Part shown: piece after piece, positions 16,748 to 26,721 of the stretch
Position numbering within the stretch: the stretch's first letter is position 1
How the letters are laid out: every line of letters starts with the position of its first letter
Assembly (NCBI RefSeq): GCF_900182635.1
Contig: NZ_FXTD01000006.1
Coordinates: 62,001-126,000, forward strand
Origin: Halorubrum cibi
GTDB taxonomy: Archaea; Halobacteriota; Halobacteria; Halobacteriales; Haloferacaceae
DNA: 64,000 nt
Reading direction: 5' to 3'
Position numbers and translations under genes: made by a program
Notes under the pieces: model-generated
Databases searched by the model: none
Seen by the model: the letters and a program-made list of their open reading frames with translations, nothing else
Told to the model about the DNA's origin: nothing

Positions 16748-18556
16748 TCACTCCGTGACGATCTCGAATCGGACCCCGGCCAGCTCCGCGGCCTCGTCGA
16801 TCTCGATCTCCCAACCGTGTGCCAACACGATCTGGCGGACGCTCGCCATCCCCATCCCGATCCCCTCCTCGCCCGATTTCGTCGAGAATCCCGGCGTAAA
16901 CACGTGATCGCGGTGTTCGGGGGCGATTCCGGGGCCGTCGTCCTCGTAGAAGATCCCGCGGTCGAACGCGCCGAACCGGACCTCGACGTCGTCGTTCCCG
17001 TGTTCGATCGAGTTGCGGACGACGTTCTCTAACAGCCGTCTCAAAGCGTCGACGTCCGCCTCGACGGACGCGTCGTCCACCGTGTACGAGGCGGACTCCG
17101 GCGGGTCGATCGCGGTCCAGACCGTCTCGAACAGGGCGTCGAGGTCGGCCGACTCGACGGTCGAGACGACCTCGCCGGTCCGGAGGGTGTCGACGAGGTC
17201 GCGCCGCAGGTGGTCGACCCGCTCCATCGCCCGCCGCGCGTGCTCGACGTGTTCCATCTCCCCGGTGTCGAGCGCCAGGTCCAGTCGACCGCGGACCGTC
17301 GAGACCGGTCCCTGGAGGTCGTGTGAAACGAAGCTGGCGAACTCGTCGAACCGCTCATTCCGACGTTTCAGCTCGCGCGTTCGCCGCTCGAGCTGTCTGG
17401 TTCGCCGCTCCCGTTCGCTCACGTCCTTCGCGGAGACGACGATCCGCGTCGCCGACCCGTCGGCGTCGGTGACGGGTCTAAACGTGCCCTCGACGGTCAC
17501 CGACCCGCCGTCGTCCGTCGGGTGGACGGCGTCGTACTCCACGTACTCGCCGTCCGCGGCTCGGTCGATCCACCCCTCGACCGCCTCCCGATACTCGTCC
17601 GTCCACCACGGCGCCTCCGAGAAAGGTCGACCGACGAGGTCCTCGCGGTCGACGTCGACGTACCCGAGCGCCGTGTCGTTCACGTCGACGATGGTACCGT
17701 CGGGCTCGAGGAGACCGACGAGGAGGTTCGGGTCGTCGAAGATCGCCTCGAAGCGACGCTCCTTCCGTCGGAGCGCCGCTTTCCGGTCCTTCAGCTCGGT
17801 GATGTCCCTCCCCTCGGGGATGAGCAGGATCACCTCGCCCTCCTCGTTCGTGACGGGTCGGACCGAGAAGTCGACTATCGCCTCGCCGTCAACTCCGTGG
17901 ATCGCGATCTCTTCGCGATAGAGGTCGCCGTTTCGGGCCGCCTCGACCCCTTCACGGGCCGATTCGCGGGCGTCCGGGGACGACTCGAACCACGGTCCCT
18001 CCCAGAGGGGATCGCCGACGACCGCGTCGCGTTCGGTGTCCGCGAACGAGAGCGCCGCCTCGTTGGCCTCGAGTATCGTCCCGTCGGGATCGAGCAGGCC
18101 CGTGAACTGGTAGGTGTTGTCGAAGATCGCCTCGAACCGACGCTTCCCGCGCTCGACCGCTCGCTGCGAGCGATATCGCTCGACGGCGTTCTCGATGCGG
18201 TTCGCCAACAGCGTGTACTGGTCCGTGCCGCCCTCCTTCTGGAGGTAGTCGGTCACGCCGGCGGAGACCGCCTCGCTCGCGATCTCCTCGCTTCCCTTCC
18301 CCGTGAACAACACGAAGGGGATCTCCGAACGTTCGTCGCGGACCGCCTCGAGGAGTTCGATCCCGTCCATCTCCGGCATGTCGTGATCCGAGACCACGCA
18401 GTCGACGTCGTCCTCCCGGACCGGCTCGAGGGCGTTCTCCGGGCTCGTCTCGGTTCGAACGTTCAGCCGGTCACCCTCGCGTTCGAGGAACTCCGCGGCG
18501 AGATCCGCGAACGCCGGATCGTCGTCGACGTGGAGCACCTGGATCGGACCGGTCAC
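16748..18556 (-). CDS. Hybrid receiver-PAS-PAS histidine kinase
   Basis: 602 residues. Order: a response-regulator receiver domain (VLHVDDDPAFAD, phospho-acceptor Asp in VVSDHDMPEMDG, Lys in YLQKEGG), two PAS domains (each with FEAIFD-N/D and GLL-PDGTI), H-box FVSHDLQGPVSTVRG, and an HATPase_c domain with NVVRNSIEHG, DDGPGIAPEH and GIGMGMASV. The receiver at the N-terminus is typical of haloarchaeal hybrid kinases. It has the same strand and similar plan as the preceding kinase gene, with a 106-nt gap, and the two may be ancient duplicates. Confidence 0.93.
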   Translation of the reverse strand: MTGPIQVLHVDDDPAFADLAAEFLEREGDRLNVRTETSPENALEPVREDDVDCVVSDHDMPEMDGIELLEAVRDERSEIPFVLFTGKGSEEIASEAVSAGVTDYLQKEGGTDQYTLLANRIENAVERYRSQRAVERGKRRFEAIFDNTYQFTGLLDPDGTILEANEAALSFADTERDAVVGDPLWEGPWFESSPDARESAREGVEAARNGDLYREEIAIHGVDGEAIVDFSVRPVTNEEGEVILLIPEGRDITELKDRKAALRRKERRFEAIFDDPNLLVGLLEPDGTIVDVNDTALGYVDVDREDLVGRPFSEAPWWTDEYREAVEGWIDRAADGEYVEYDAVHPTDDGGSVTVEGTFRPVTDADGSATRIVVSAKDVSERERRTRQLERRTRELKRRNERFDEFASFVSHDLQGPVSTVRGRLDLALDTGEMEHVEHARRAMERVDHLRRDLVDTLRTGEVVSTVESADLDALFETVWTAIDPPESASYTVDDASVEADVDALRRLLENVVRNSIEHGNDDVEVRFGAFDRGIFYEDDGPGIAPEHRDHVFTPGFSTKSGEEGIGMGMASVRQIVLAHGWEIEIDEAAELAGVRFEIVTE

Positions 18557-18619
18557 GACCGGCCGCTTGAGCGAGGATCCTAATAGGAGTTGTCAACTGA
18601 TCGGGAGACGCGAGCCGCG

Positions 18620-19792
18620 TCACTTCTCGATGATGCTCTCCTCGACGGCCTCGCCGAAGTGCCGCGCGACGTCCTCGTAGTAGACGAGCGCCTCGTCGCC
18701 GACCTCGAGGTCGGTGACCGCCTTGCGCCCCTCGCTCGTGGCGACTTTCACGGTCTCGGCGTTCTGGATGAGCGTCTCGATCCGGTCGACCCCGTCGTCG
18801 GTCTCGACTTCCGCCTGGACCCGGAACATCGGCCGCTTCTCGATCTTCACGCGACCGACGATCGCCTCGCGGGTGTGCCCCTCCGTGTCGACGACCTGGA
18901 CCTCGTCGCCGCTCGACAGCTCCGCGAGGTAGTTCGTGCCGCCCTCGGGGTTCCGCACGTAGGCGTGGACCGCGCCCGCATTCACGCGGAACGGGCGCGA
19001 CTCGACGTACGGCGACTCCGCGGTCTCCGCGTGGACGAAGAAGAGCCCGCGCGACATCGACCCGACCAACATCCCCTCGGCGTCGTCCATCAGCGATCCG
19101 GTGTCGATACAGACCCGGTCGGCCATGCCGGTGGCCTCGACCGCGGTCACCTCGGCGTACCGGAGATCGAGCGTCTCGCGGTCGGCCGCGTCCCGGGCCT
19201 CGACCGCCCCGCGGATCTCGTCGGGCGAGTCCGAGTCGATGAGCACGCCGTCCGCGCCGATCTCGAGCGTCTCGAAGGCGGTCCGCGCCTCGGCGGCGGT
19301 CGTCGCGCCCGCGATCAGGTGGGTCTCCTCGCCGACGCGCGCGATCAGGTTCTCGAGGGGAATGATCGACCAGTCCTCGCCGACGATCACCGTGAAGTCG
19401 GCCGCCTCGGCCGCCTCCTCGGCGAACGCCTCGTACTCCGTGCCGAGCACGCGGACGTACGCGCCCTGCGCGCGGTCGTCGCGCCGCCGGAGCGTCGTGA
19501 GGTCGGCCGACCCGGAGAAGTCGTCGGGGAGGTCGATGGTGCCGTCGCCCTCGCCGCCCTTCCCGACGAAGCAGGCGTCCGCCTCCGCCTGCTCGTCGTC
19601 GCCGTCGACGACGTCGGCGTCCGCGAGGAACGCCGCCACGTTCACGTCGCCGAGCTCCCTGACGCGCGCGACGTCCGCCTCGTCGACGAGCACCCAGTCG
19701 GCTCCCGCCTCGATGGCGGCCGTGATCCGTCGCTTCCGCGCCTCCCAGTCGCCGACCGCGCCGTCGGCTTTGACCCAGACCGTGCGTGTCAT
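18620..19792 (-). CDS. aroB': 3-dehydroquinate synthase II
   Basis: 390 residues matching the archaeal-type DHQ synthase II: N-terminus TVWVKADGAVGDWEARKRR, central DWSIIPLENLIA, MADRVCIDTGSLM, GMLVGSMSRGLFFVHAE and RPFRVNAGAVHAYV. It converts 2-amino-3,7-dideoxy-D-threo-hept-6-ulosonate to 3-dehydroquinate, replacing classical AroB. The preceding gene on the same strand encodes the enzyme that makes its substrate, and the trp genes lie just upstream, so the block supplies and spends shikimate-pathway carbon. Confidence 0.94.
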   Translation of the reverse strand: MTRTVWVKADGAVGDWEARKRRITAAIEAGADWVLVDEADVARVRELGDVNVAAFLADADVVDGDDEQAEADACFVGKGGEGDGTIDLPDDFSGSADLTTLRRRDDRAQGAYVRVLGTEYEAFAEEAAEAADFTVIVGEDWSIIPLENLIARVGEETHLIAGATTAAEARTAFETLEIGADGVLIDSDSPDEIRGAVEARDAADRETLDLRYAEVTAVEATGMADRVCIDTGSLMDDAEGMLVGSMSRGLFFVHAETAESPYVESRPFRVNAGAVHAYVRNPEGGTNYLAELSSGDEVQVVDTEGHTREAIVGRVKIEKRPMFRVQAEVETDDGVDRIETLIQNAETVKVATSEGRKAVTDLEVGDEALVYYEDVARHFGEAVEESIIEK

Positions 19793-19890
19793 TACCGGAA
19801 CCTCACGGGGGCGATGCTTGAAAACTGCGGAAGGGACATGCGGGCGGTCGGATCGACGTTGCGTTCGATATCGTCACCGAAGCCGGATCT

Positions 19891-20682
19891 TCAGGCCTCG
19901 AGGAACCCGCCGGCCTCGAGCGCCTCCTCGACGGGGGCGTCGTCGTGGACGACCGCCGACACCGCGCTCGCGATCCCCTCTGGGTCGTCGTGCTGGAAGA
20001 TCGACCGCCCCATCGAGACGCCGGCCGCGCCGCCGTCCATCGCGCCGCGCACCATCTCGACGGTCTCGCGGTCGGTCCCCTTCGAGCCGCCGGCGATGAC
20101 GACGGGGAGTCGGGTGGACTCGGTGACGCGTCCGAAGGAGTCGCCGTCGCCGGAGTAGCCGGTCTTCACCACGTCCGCGCCGAGTTCCTCGGCGAGCCGC
20201 ACCGCGTGCCCGAGCGACTCGGGATCCGTGCTGTCGACGCCCGGACCGCGCGCGTACGCCATCGCGAGCACGGGGAGTCCGAGCCGCGAGGCCTCGTCCG
20301 TGAGCTCCGCGAGCTCCTCTATCTGTTCGGGCTCGTGGTCAGAGCCGACGTTGATGTGGAACGAGACCGCGTCCGCGCCGGCGCGGACCGCCGCCTCCGC
20401 GCTCGCGGTGACGCGTTTGTCCTGTTCGTCCGGGCCGATCGTCGTCGAGGCGTTCACGTGGACGATGTAGCCCGCGCCGTTCTTGTTGTCGTGGACGCGC
20501 GGGGCGATCCCCCGCTGGGTGAGCACCGCGTCCGCGCCGCCGCTCGTGACGCCGTCTATCGTCGACTCGATGTCGACGAGGCCCTTCACGGCGCCCATCG
20601 TGATCCCGTGGTCCATGGGGACGATGAGGTATCGATCGTTCGTCGAGATCCGGTCGAGTCGTGCCGAGAGTCCTGCTGTCAT
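19891..20682 (-). CDS. aroA': 2-amino-3,7-dideoxy-D-threo-hept-6-ulosonate (ADH) synthase
   Basis: 263 residues of the class I aldolase (DhnA) family. Motifs: LIVPMDHGITMGAVKG, GGADAVLTQRGIA, the lysine in ADVVKTGYSGD that forms the Schiff base, and IAGGSKGTDRETVEM with GGAAGVSMGRSIFQ as the phosphate site. It is the first step of the archaeal route to 3-dehydroquinate. A CATAAGACC box lies about 25 nt upstream of the ATG on the minus strand, so this gene probably has its own promoter 125 nt after trpA. Fructose-bisphosphate aldolase activity is a family alternative, but the neighbour aroB' favours ADH synthase. Confidence 0.93.
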   Translation of the reverse strand: MTAGLSARLDRISTNDRYLIVPMDHGITMGAVKGLVDIESTIDGVTSGGADAVLTQRGIAPRVHDNKNGAGYIVHVNASTTIGPDEQDKRVTASAEAAVRAGADAVSFHINVGSDHEPEQIEELAELTDEASRLGLPVLAMAYARGPGVDSTDPESLGHAVRLAEELGADVVKTGYSGDGDSFGRVTESTRLPVVIAGGSKGTDRETVEMVRGAMDGGAAGVSMGRSIFQHDDPEGIASAVSAVVHDDAPVEEALEAGGFLEA

Positions 20683-20807
20683 TGTGGATCGGTCTTATGT
20701 GACCCTGTGTCAAAGGGAGGTAAGTCGGTTTCGTTCCGGGAGGAATTGGCTCCGATCCCGGCGGCGGGCCGGTCGCCGCCCGACACGGACCGCCACACCC
20801 GCCCCGC

Positions 20808-21719
20808 TCAGCGCGACTCCGCCGCCCCGGTGCGCGCCGCGTAGCCGCGCTCGGCGCCCGCCTTCAGCTCCCGCGAGAGCGACTCGAGCCGGTCGGCGAC
20901 GGCCTCCGTCGACAGGTCCTCCTCGACGCCGTCGGCGACGATGTCCACGAGGGCGGAGCCGACGATGATCCCGTCCGCGCCGCCCGCGACGATGCGCTCC
21001 GCGTGTTCGCCGGTCGAGATGCCGAAGCCGACCGCCTTCGGCACGTCGTACTCGCGGAGCCGGTCGAGGCTCTCGGTCGTGCTGTCCGCCACGTCGCTCT
21101 TCGCGCCCGTCGTCCCGAGCCGAGCCTGGACGTAGACGTACCCCGAGACCCGACTCATGATGCGCTCGAGCCGCTCGCCCTTCGTGGTCGGGGCGACGAT
21201 GAACACGAGGTCCAGCCCGAACTCGTCGCAGGCCTCCCGCAGCGGGTCGGCCTCCTCGGCGGGGAGGTCGGGGACGACGAACCCCTCCAGGCCGACCTCG
21301 GCGGCCTTCTCGACGAAGGCGCGGGGGCCGTCGCTGCTCGCGGCGTCGCCGCTCGTCTCCGAGGCGCTCCGCGCCTCGCTACCTCCGTACTGGTATATGA
21401 GGTTGTAGTAGGTCATACACACGAGCGGCGCGTCCACGTCGAGCTCCTCGACGAACGCGAAGAAGCGGTCGGGCGTCATCCCTCCCTCAAGCGAGCGCAC
21501 GACCGCGCCCTGGATCGTCGGCCCCTCGGCGATCGGTTCGGAGAAGGGGAGCCCGAGCTCGATCACGTCGGCCCCGCCGCGGTCGAGCGCCTCGACGTAC
21601 GCGAGCGACGACTCGTAGTCCGGGTCGCCGACAGCGAGGTAGGGGACGTAGGCCGGGCCGTCCGCGAACGCGGCGGCGATCGCCTCGCTGTTGCCGGTTC
21701 CGGGCGTTCGGTCCGCCAT
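20808..21719 (-). CDS. trpA: Tryptophan synthase alpha subunit, with an in-frame insertion
   Basis: 303 residues, longer than the usual ~265-280. TIM-barrel landmarks are [27 protein letters not shown] with the catalytic Glu and Asp-equivalent positions, [21 protein letters not shown] and [20 protein letters not shown]. Between YQYG and FVEKAAEVG, where homologues are nearly continuous, about 20 low-complexity residues (113-133, Ser/Ala/Glu rich) are inserted; their DNA contains a perfect 7-bp palindrome (21361-21377). The start is 1 nt after the trpB stop. It cleaves indole-3-glycerol phosphate to indole. Confidence 0.95.
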   Translation of the reverse strand: MADRTPGTGNSEAIAAAFADGPAYVPYLAVGDPDYESSLAYVEALDRGGADVIELGLPFSEPIAEGPTIQGAVVRSLEGGMTPDRFFAFVEELDVDAPLVCMTYYNLIYQYGGSEARSASETSGDAASSDGPRAFVEKAAEVGLEGFVVPDLPAEEADPLREACDEFGLDLVFIVAPTTKGERLERIMSRVSGYVYVQARLGTTGAKSDVADSTTESLDRLREYDVPKAVGFGISTGEHAERIVAGGADGIIVGSALVDIVADGVEEDLSTEAVADRLESLSRELKAGAERGYAARTGAAESR

Positions 21720-21720
21720 C

Positions 21721-23025
21721 TCAGATCCCCCCCGTGAACATCGACATGTCGGGTGCGCCTTCGATGTCGCGCTTGTCGGTCTCCTCGATGACGGACTCGA
21801 GGTCCTTGTCGCCGCGGCCGGAGACGGTCACGACCACCCGCTCGCCGAGGTCCTCGGCGTGCTCCTCGAGGTAGCCGAAGGCGTGGGCGGTCTCCAGCGC
21901 GGGAATGATCCCCTCGGTGTTCGAGAGCCGGTGGAACCCCTCGAGCGCGGCGTCGTCGTCGACCGCCACCGGCGTGACCCGTCCCTCGTCGACGAGGTAC
22001 GCGAGTTCGGGGCCGACGCCGGCGTAATCGAGCCCTGAGGATACGGAGTGACTCTCCATGATCTGGCCGTGGGAGTCCTGGAGCAGCTTGGTTCGCGCGC
22101 CGTGGAGCACGCCCTCCTCGCCGGCGAAAAGCGACGCGGAGTTGGGTGCGACGCCGGCCTCCTCGTCGACCTCCAGCGTGGAGCCGCCCGCCTCGATCGC
22201 GTGGAGCGCGACAGACTCGTCGTCGACGAACCCCGCGAACGACCCCATCGTGTTGGAGCCGCCGCCCGCGCAGGCGACCACGTCGGTCGGTAGCTCGCCC
22301 GTCTTCTCGATCGACTGCGCGCGCGCCTCCTCGGAGATGACCGCCTGGAAGTCCCGGACCATCACCGGGAACGGGTGGGGACCGACCACCGACCCGATCA
22401 CGTAGTGGGTGTTCTCGACGGTGGTCGCCCAGTCGCGCATCGTCTCCGAGATGGCCTCCTTCAGCGTGCCGCGGCCCGCGGTGACGGGATTTACCTCCGC
22501 GCCGTTGAGCTTCATCCGGAAGACGTTGGGGCGCTGGCGGTTGATGTCGCGCTCGCCCATGTAGATCTCACAGGGCATGTCGAGGTGGGCGGCCGCCATC
22601 GCGGTCGCGGTGCCGTGCTGGCCCGCGCCCGTCTCCGCGACGATGCGTTCCTTGCCCATGTACTTCGCGAGAAGCACCTGACCTAAGGCGTTGTTCAGCT
22701 TGTGTGCGCCGCCGTGGAGCAGGTCCTCGCGTTTGAGGTACACCTCCCGGTCGTAGCGCTCGGAGAGCCGCTCGGCGCGCTGAAGCGGCGTCGGTCGGCC
22801 GCCGAAGTCCGCGAGCCGCTCGCGGAACTCGTCCATGAAGCCGTCCTCGTTTCCGAGGACGTAGCGGTCGTAGGCGTCGGTCAGTTCCTCGATCGCGGGC
22901 ATCAGCGCCTCAGGGACGTACTGGCCGCCGTAGCGGCCGAACTTCCCGTCGTCGCGGCCACGCTCGCGGCCCGGTCGCCGCGAGGGCTCCGGTGCGTCGG
23001 TCGTCGTGGGTTCCGTCTCGCTCAT
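21721..23025 (-). CDS. trpB: Tryptophan synthase beta subunit
   Basis: 434 residues of the TrpB1 type. A ~25-residue charged N-terminal extension precedes [20 protein letters not shown]. The PLP lysine is in [13 protein letters not shown], the phosphate cup is [10 protein letters not shown], and [12 protein letters not shown] and the C-terminal SGRGDKDLE are all present. It condenses indole with serine and pairs with the adjacent alpha subunit. Its start overlaps the trpC stop by 4 nt (ATGA) and its stop is 1 nt from the trpA start, so trpC-trpB-trpA are one operon. Confidence 0.97.
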   Translation of the reverse strand: MSETEPTTTDAPEPSRRPGRERGRDDGKFGRYGGQYVPEALMPAIEELTDAYDRYVLGNEDGFMDEFRERLADFGGRPTPLQRAERLSERYDREVYLKREDLLHGGAHKLNNALGQVLLAKYMGKERIVAETGAGQHGTATAMAAAHLDMPCEIYMGERDINRQRPNVFRMKLNGAEVNPVTAGRGTLKEAISETMRDWATTVENTHYVIGSVVGPHPFPVMVRDFQAVISEEARAQSIEKTGELPTDVVACAGGGSNTMGSFAGFVDDESVALHAIEAGGSTLEVDEEAGVAPNSASLFAGEEGVLHGARTKLLQDSHGQIMESHSVSSGLDYAGVGPELAYLVDEGRVTPVAVDDDAALEGFHRLSNTEGIIPALETAHAFGYLEEHAEDLGERVVVTVSGRGDKDLESVIEETDKRDIEGAPDMSMFTGGI

Positions 23026-23888
23026 ATACGTGTCTCCGGGGCGTCGTCGGTGGAGTGCGTGTCGGTTTCCGCTCGAGTCAGCTCTCGGGTATTCGCCTCG
23101 ACGTCGCCGTCCATGATCGCGCTCCCGACGAGGAGCGCGTCCGCGCCGGCCGCCCGCATCCGGCGGACGTCCGCGGGGGAGGCGATCCCGCTCTCGGCGA
23201 TCAGCGTCGCGTCGTCGGGGACTGCCGGCGCGACCGACTCAAAAGTCCCGAGGTCGACGACCAGTTCCGCGAGGTCGCGGTTGTTCACGCCGATGAGCTT
23301 CGCGCCCGCGTCGACGGCAGTCTCCAGCTCCTCGCGGTCGTGGACCTCCACGAGGACCTGGAACCCGCGGTCGCGCGCGGCAGCGAGCAGGTCGGGGAAG
23401 TCGTCGCCGACGAACCGGGCGATGAGCAGGACGACGTCGCTCTCGACGGCGTCGAGCTGCGACTCCGCCACGACGAAGTCCTTGCGGAGGACCGGCACGT
23501 CGACCGCCTCGCGCACGCGGTCGAGCGTCTCCGTGCTCCCGCCGAAGTGTTCGGGTTCCGTGAGTACGCTCAGCGCGGCCGCGCCGCCGGCGACCATCGA
23601 CTCGGCCAGCTCCACCGGGTCGTCCTCGCGGGTACCTTCGGTGGTCGGACTGGTGGGTTTGACCTCCGCGATCACGGGGACGCGGTCGTCCGCCTCCGCG
23701 CGTTCGAAGGCGGCGCGCAGGTCGCGGGGGTCGACGGCGACGCGGTCCGAACCGGCCGGCTCGCCCGACTCGTCGCCTTCTCCCCCTCCGTCGTCGCCGC
23801 CTGCGCCCTCCTCGCCCTCTCGTGCCCTCTCGCGGGCCGCGGCGAGGATCGACCGTACCGCCGGATCCAACTCCGCTGTATCGTCCAT
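23022..23888 (-). CDS. trpC: Indole-3-glycerol phosphate synthase
   Basis: 288 residues. The barrel shows [15 protein letters not shown] (catalytic Lys on strand 1), [12 protein letters not shown] (second catalytic Lys), [22 protein letters not shown] and the C-terminal [11 protein letters not shown] phosphate site. Residues ~18-50 are an acidic Gly/Glu/Asp-rich insertion not found in bacterial TrpC. First gene of the trpCBA operon; it has an upstream AT-rich promoter with two TGTACA boxes, and the TATA-like element is about 30 nt before the ATG, so the transcript is probably leaderless. Confidence 0.96.
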   Translation of the reverse strand: MDDTAELDPAVRSILAAARERAREGEEGAGGDDGGGEGDESGEPAGSDRVAVDPRDLRAAFERAEADDRVPVIAEVKPTSPTTEGTREDDPVELAESMVAGGAAALSVLTEPEHFGGSTETLDRVREAVDVPVLRKDFVVAESQLDAVESDVVLLIARFVGDDFPDLLAAARDRGFQVLVEVHDREELETAVDAGAKLIGVNNRDLAELVVDLGTFESVAPAVPDDATLIAESGIASPADVRRMRAAGADALLVGSAIMDGDVEANTRELTRAETDTHSTDDAPETRI

Positions 23889-23891
23889 TAC

Positions 23892-23917
23892 TGTACACTA
23901 ATGGACGTATTTGTACA
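23892..23917 (-). promoter_or_regulatory. trp promoter with two TGTACA boxes (candidate TRP boxes)
   Basis: Perfect palindromic TGTACA hexamers occupy 23892-23897 and 23912-23917, centres 20 bp apart (two helical turns). The distal one overlaps the probable TATA element (TTATGTACAAATA on the minus strand) and the proximal one lies at the expected transcription start just before the trpC ATG. In Methanothermobacter, TrpY represses trp genes at TGTACA boxes, which makes this a plausible tryptophan-responsive operator. The hexamer also occurs before copA (39794-39799), so the motif alone is not unique. Confidence 0.5.
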
Positions 23918-24012
23918 TAAGGCTTGTGGGGGCGGAGCCACCGACAGCGAGAAGTCCTCGGTCCGATCGGTTCCTCACTCCGTTTATCCGTCGCGGGGAC
24001 CCACCGAAGCCC

Positions 24013-24474
24013 ATGGCCACGAGCGGCACTTCCGGCGTCTTCGCGCGCGAGTACGACTTCGGACGAGCGGTCGAGATCGGGTTCGCCGGCGGGCGGGCGA
24101 TCGCCGTCTCCTTCCCGGAGCGGGTTCCGGACGACGCGACCGGTGATCACGAACTCCTCGATCGGATCGGCGACGCCCTCGACGGCGACCCCGAACCGTT
24201 CGACGACGTCGAGATCGGGCTCACCGTTCCGACCGACCAGCGCCGGGTGCTCGAGGCGCTCCGCGAGCTTCCAGTCGGCGAGTCGTCGTCGCTGAGTCGA
24301 CTCACGCGGCTCGCGGGGCTCGACGACAACGACGCCGAGGACCTCGAACTGGTGACGCGGGCCCTCCGCGAGAACCCGCTCCCGGTGATCCTCCCGGACC
24401 ACCGCGTGGAGGGCGGCCCGTACGCGACCCCCGCTGACGTGCGCGAGCGACTCCGAGACGCGGAGGGGTTGTGA
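24013..24474 (+). CDS. MGMT-domain protein with Asp in place of the acceptor Cys
   Basis: 153 residues. The C-terminal half follows the O6-alkylguanine-DNA alkyltransferase DNA-binding domain: QRRVLEALRELPVGESSSLSR, the LTRLAGL helix and ALRENPLPVILPDHRVEGG. In active enzymes the last motif is PCHRV with the alkyl-accepting Cys; here Asp129 occupies it. Alkyltransferase-like (ATL) proteins also lack the Cys and bind lesions without repairing them, so a lesion-sensing role is possible. The ATG at 24013 is chosen because TTTATCC near 23980 forms a suitable TATA box; upstream in-frame codons have no counterpart in the family. Confidence 0.75.
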   Translation: MATSGTSGVFAREYDFGRAVEIGFAGGRAIAVSFPERVPDDATGDHELLDRIGDALDGDPEPFDDVEIGLTVPTDQRRVLEALRELPVGESSSLSRLTRLAGLDDNDAEDLELVTRALRENPLPVILPDHRVEGGPYATPADVRERLRDAEGL

Positions 24475-24520
24475 CCCACGCGGAGGAATTGTGATCCGAG
24501 GCGCGGAGGGATCGTGACCG
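24458..24520 (+). repeat. Three degenerate 20-bp repeats covering the gene's 3' end
   Basis: ACGCGGAGGGGTTGTGACCC (24458-24477) recurs at 24478-24497 and, less exactly, at 24501-24520. The first copy carries the stop codon of the MGMT-like gene, so the repeat looks like a local duplication of its last codons plus stop. Confidence 0.7.
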
Positions 24521-24596
24521 AACGCGCTCGGAGGCTGTAACGAGCGAGTACCGCCGGTCGGACAAAGTATACGGTCCTCCGGTCTGGAGTACACCC

Positions 24597-26555
<1,959 letters not shown>

Positions 26556-26556
26556 G

Positions 26557-26575
26557 TTTCGGTCTCAGACTGAAA
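26557..26575 (+). terminator. Imperfect hairpin after acetyl-CoA synthetase 1
   Basis: TTTCGGTCT-C-AGACTGAAA, a 9-bp stem with one G-T mismatch, starts 2 nt after the stop codon. It may be a terminator or, since the Bat-type regulator gene follows, an operator. The 166-nt gap to that gene has no other feature beyond an AT-rich GAATTACC box near 26684. Confidence 0.35.
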
Positions 26576-26721
26576 TACGAAACGAGACGAAGTTCTGAGG
26601 GGAGCATCAAAGGACGCAGAGGGCCAGAGGTCTCAGAAACTCTCTGGAACGGTCCGAGACGCCCCGGATAGGGAGGACACCACAAGAATTACCTTTCGCG
26701 TTTTCGAACAAACACGAAATC

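Noticed and set aside
15619-18556. A two-component system with its own response regulator
   Set aside because: Both genes are kinases; the receiver of the second is fused to the kinase and no separate output regulator is adjacent.
18590-20158. A 522-codon plus-strand frame across aroB' and aroA'
   Set aside because: Runs through two genes on the opposite strand with strong family motifs and has no motif of its own.
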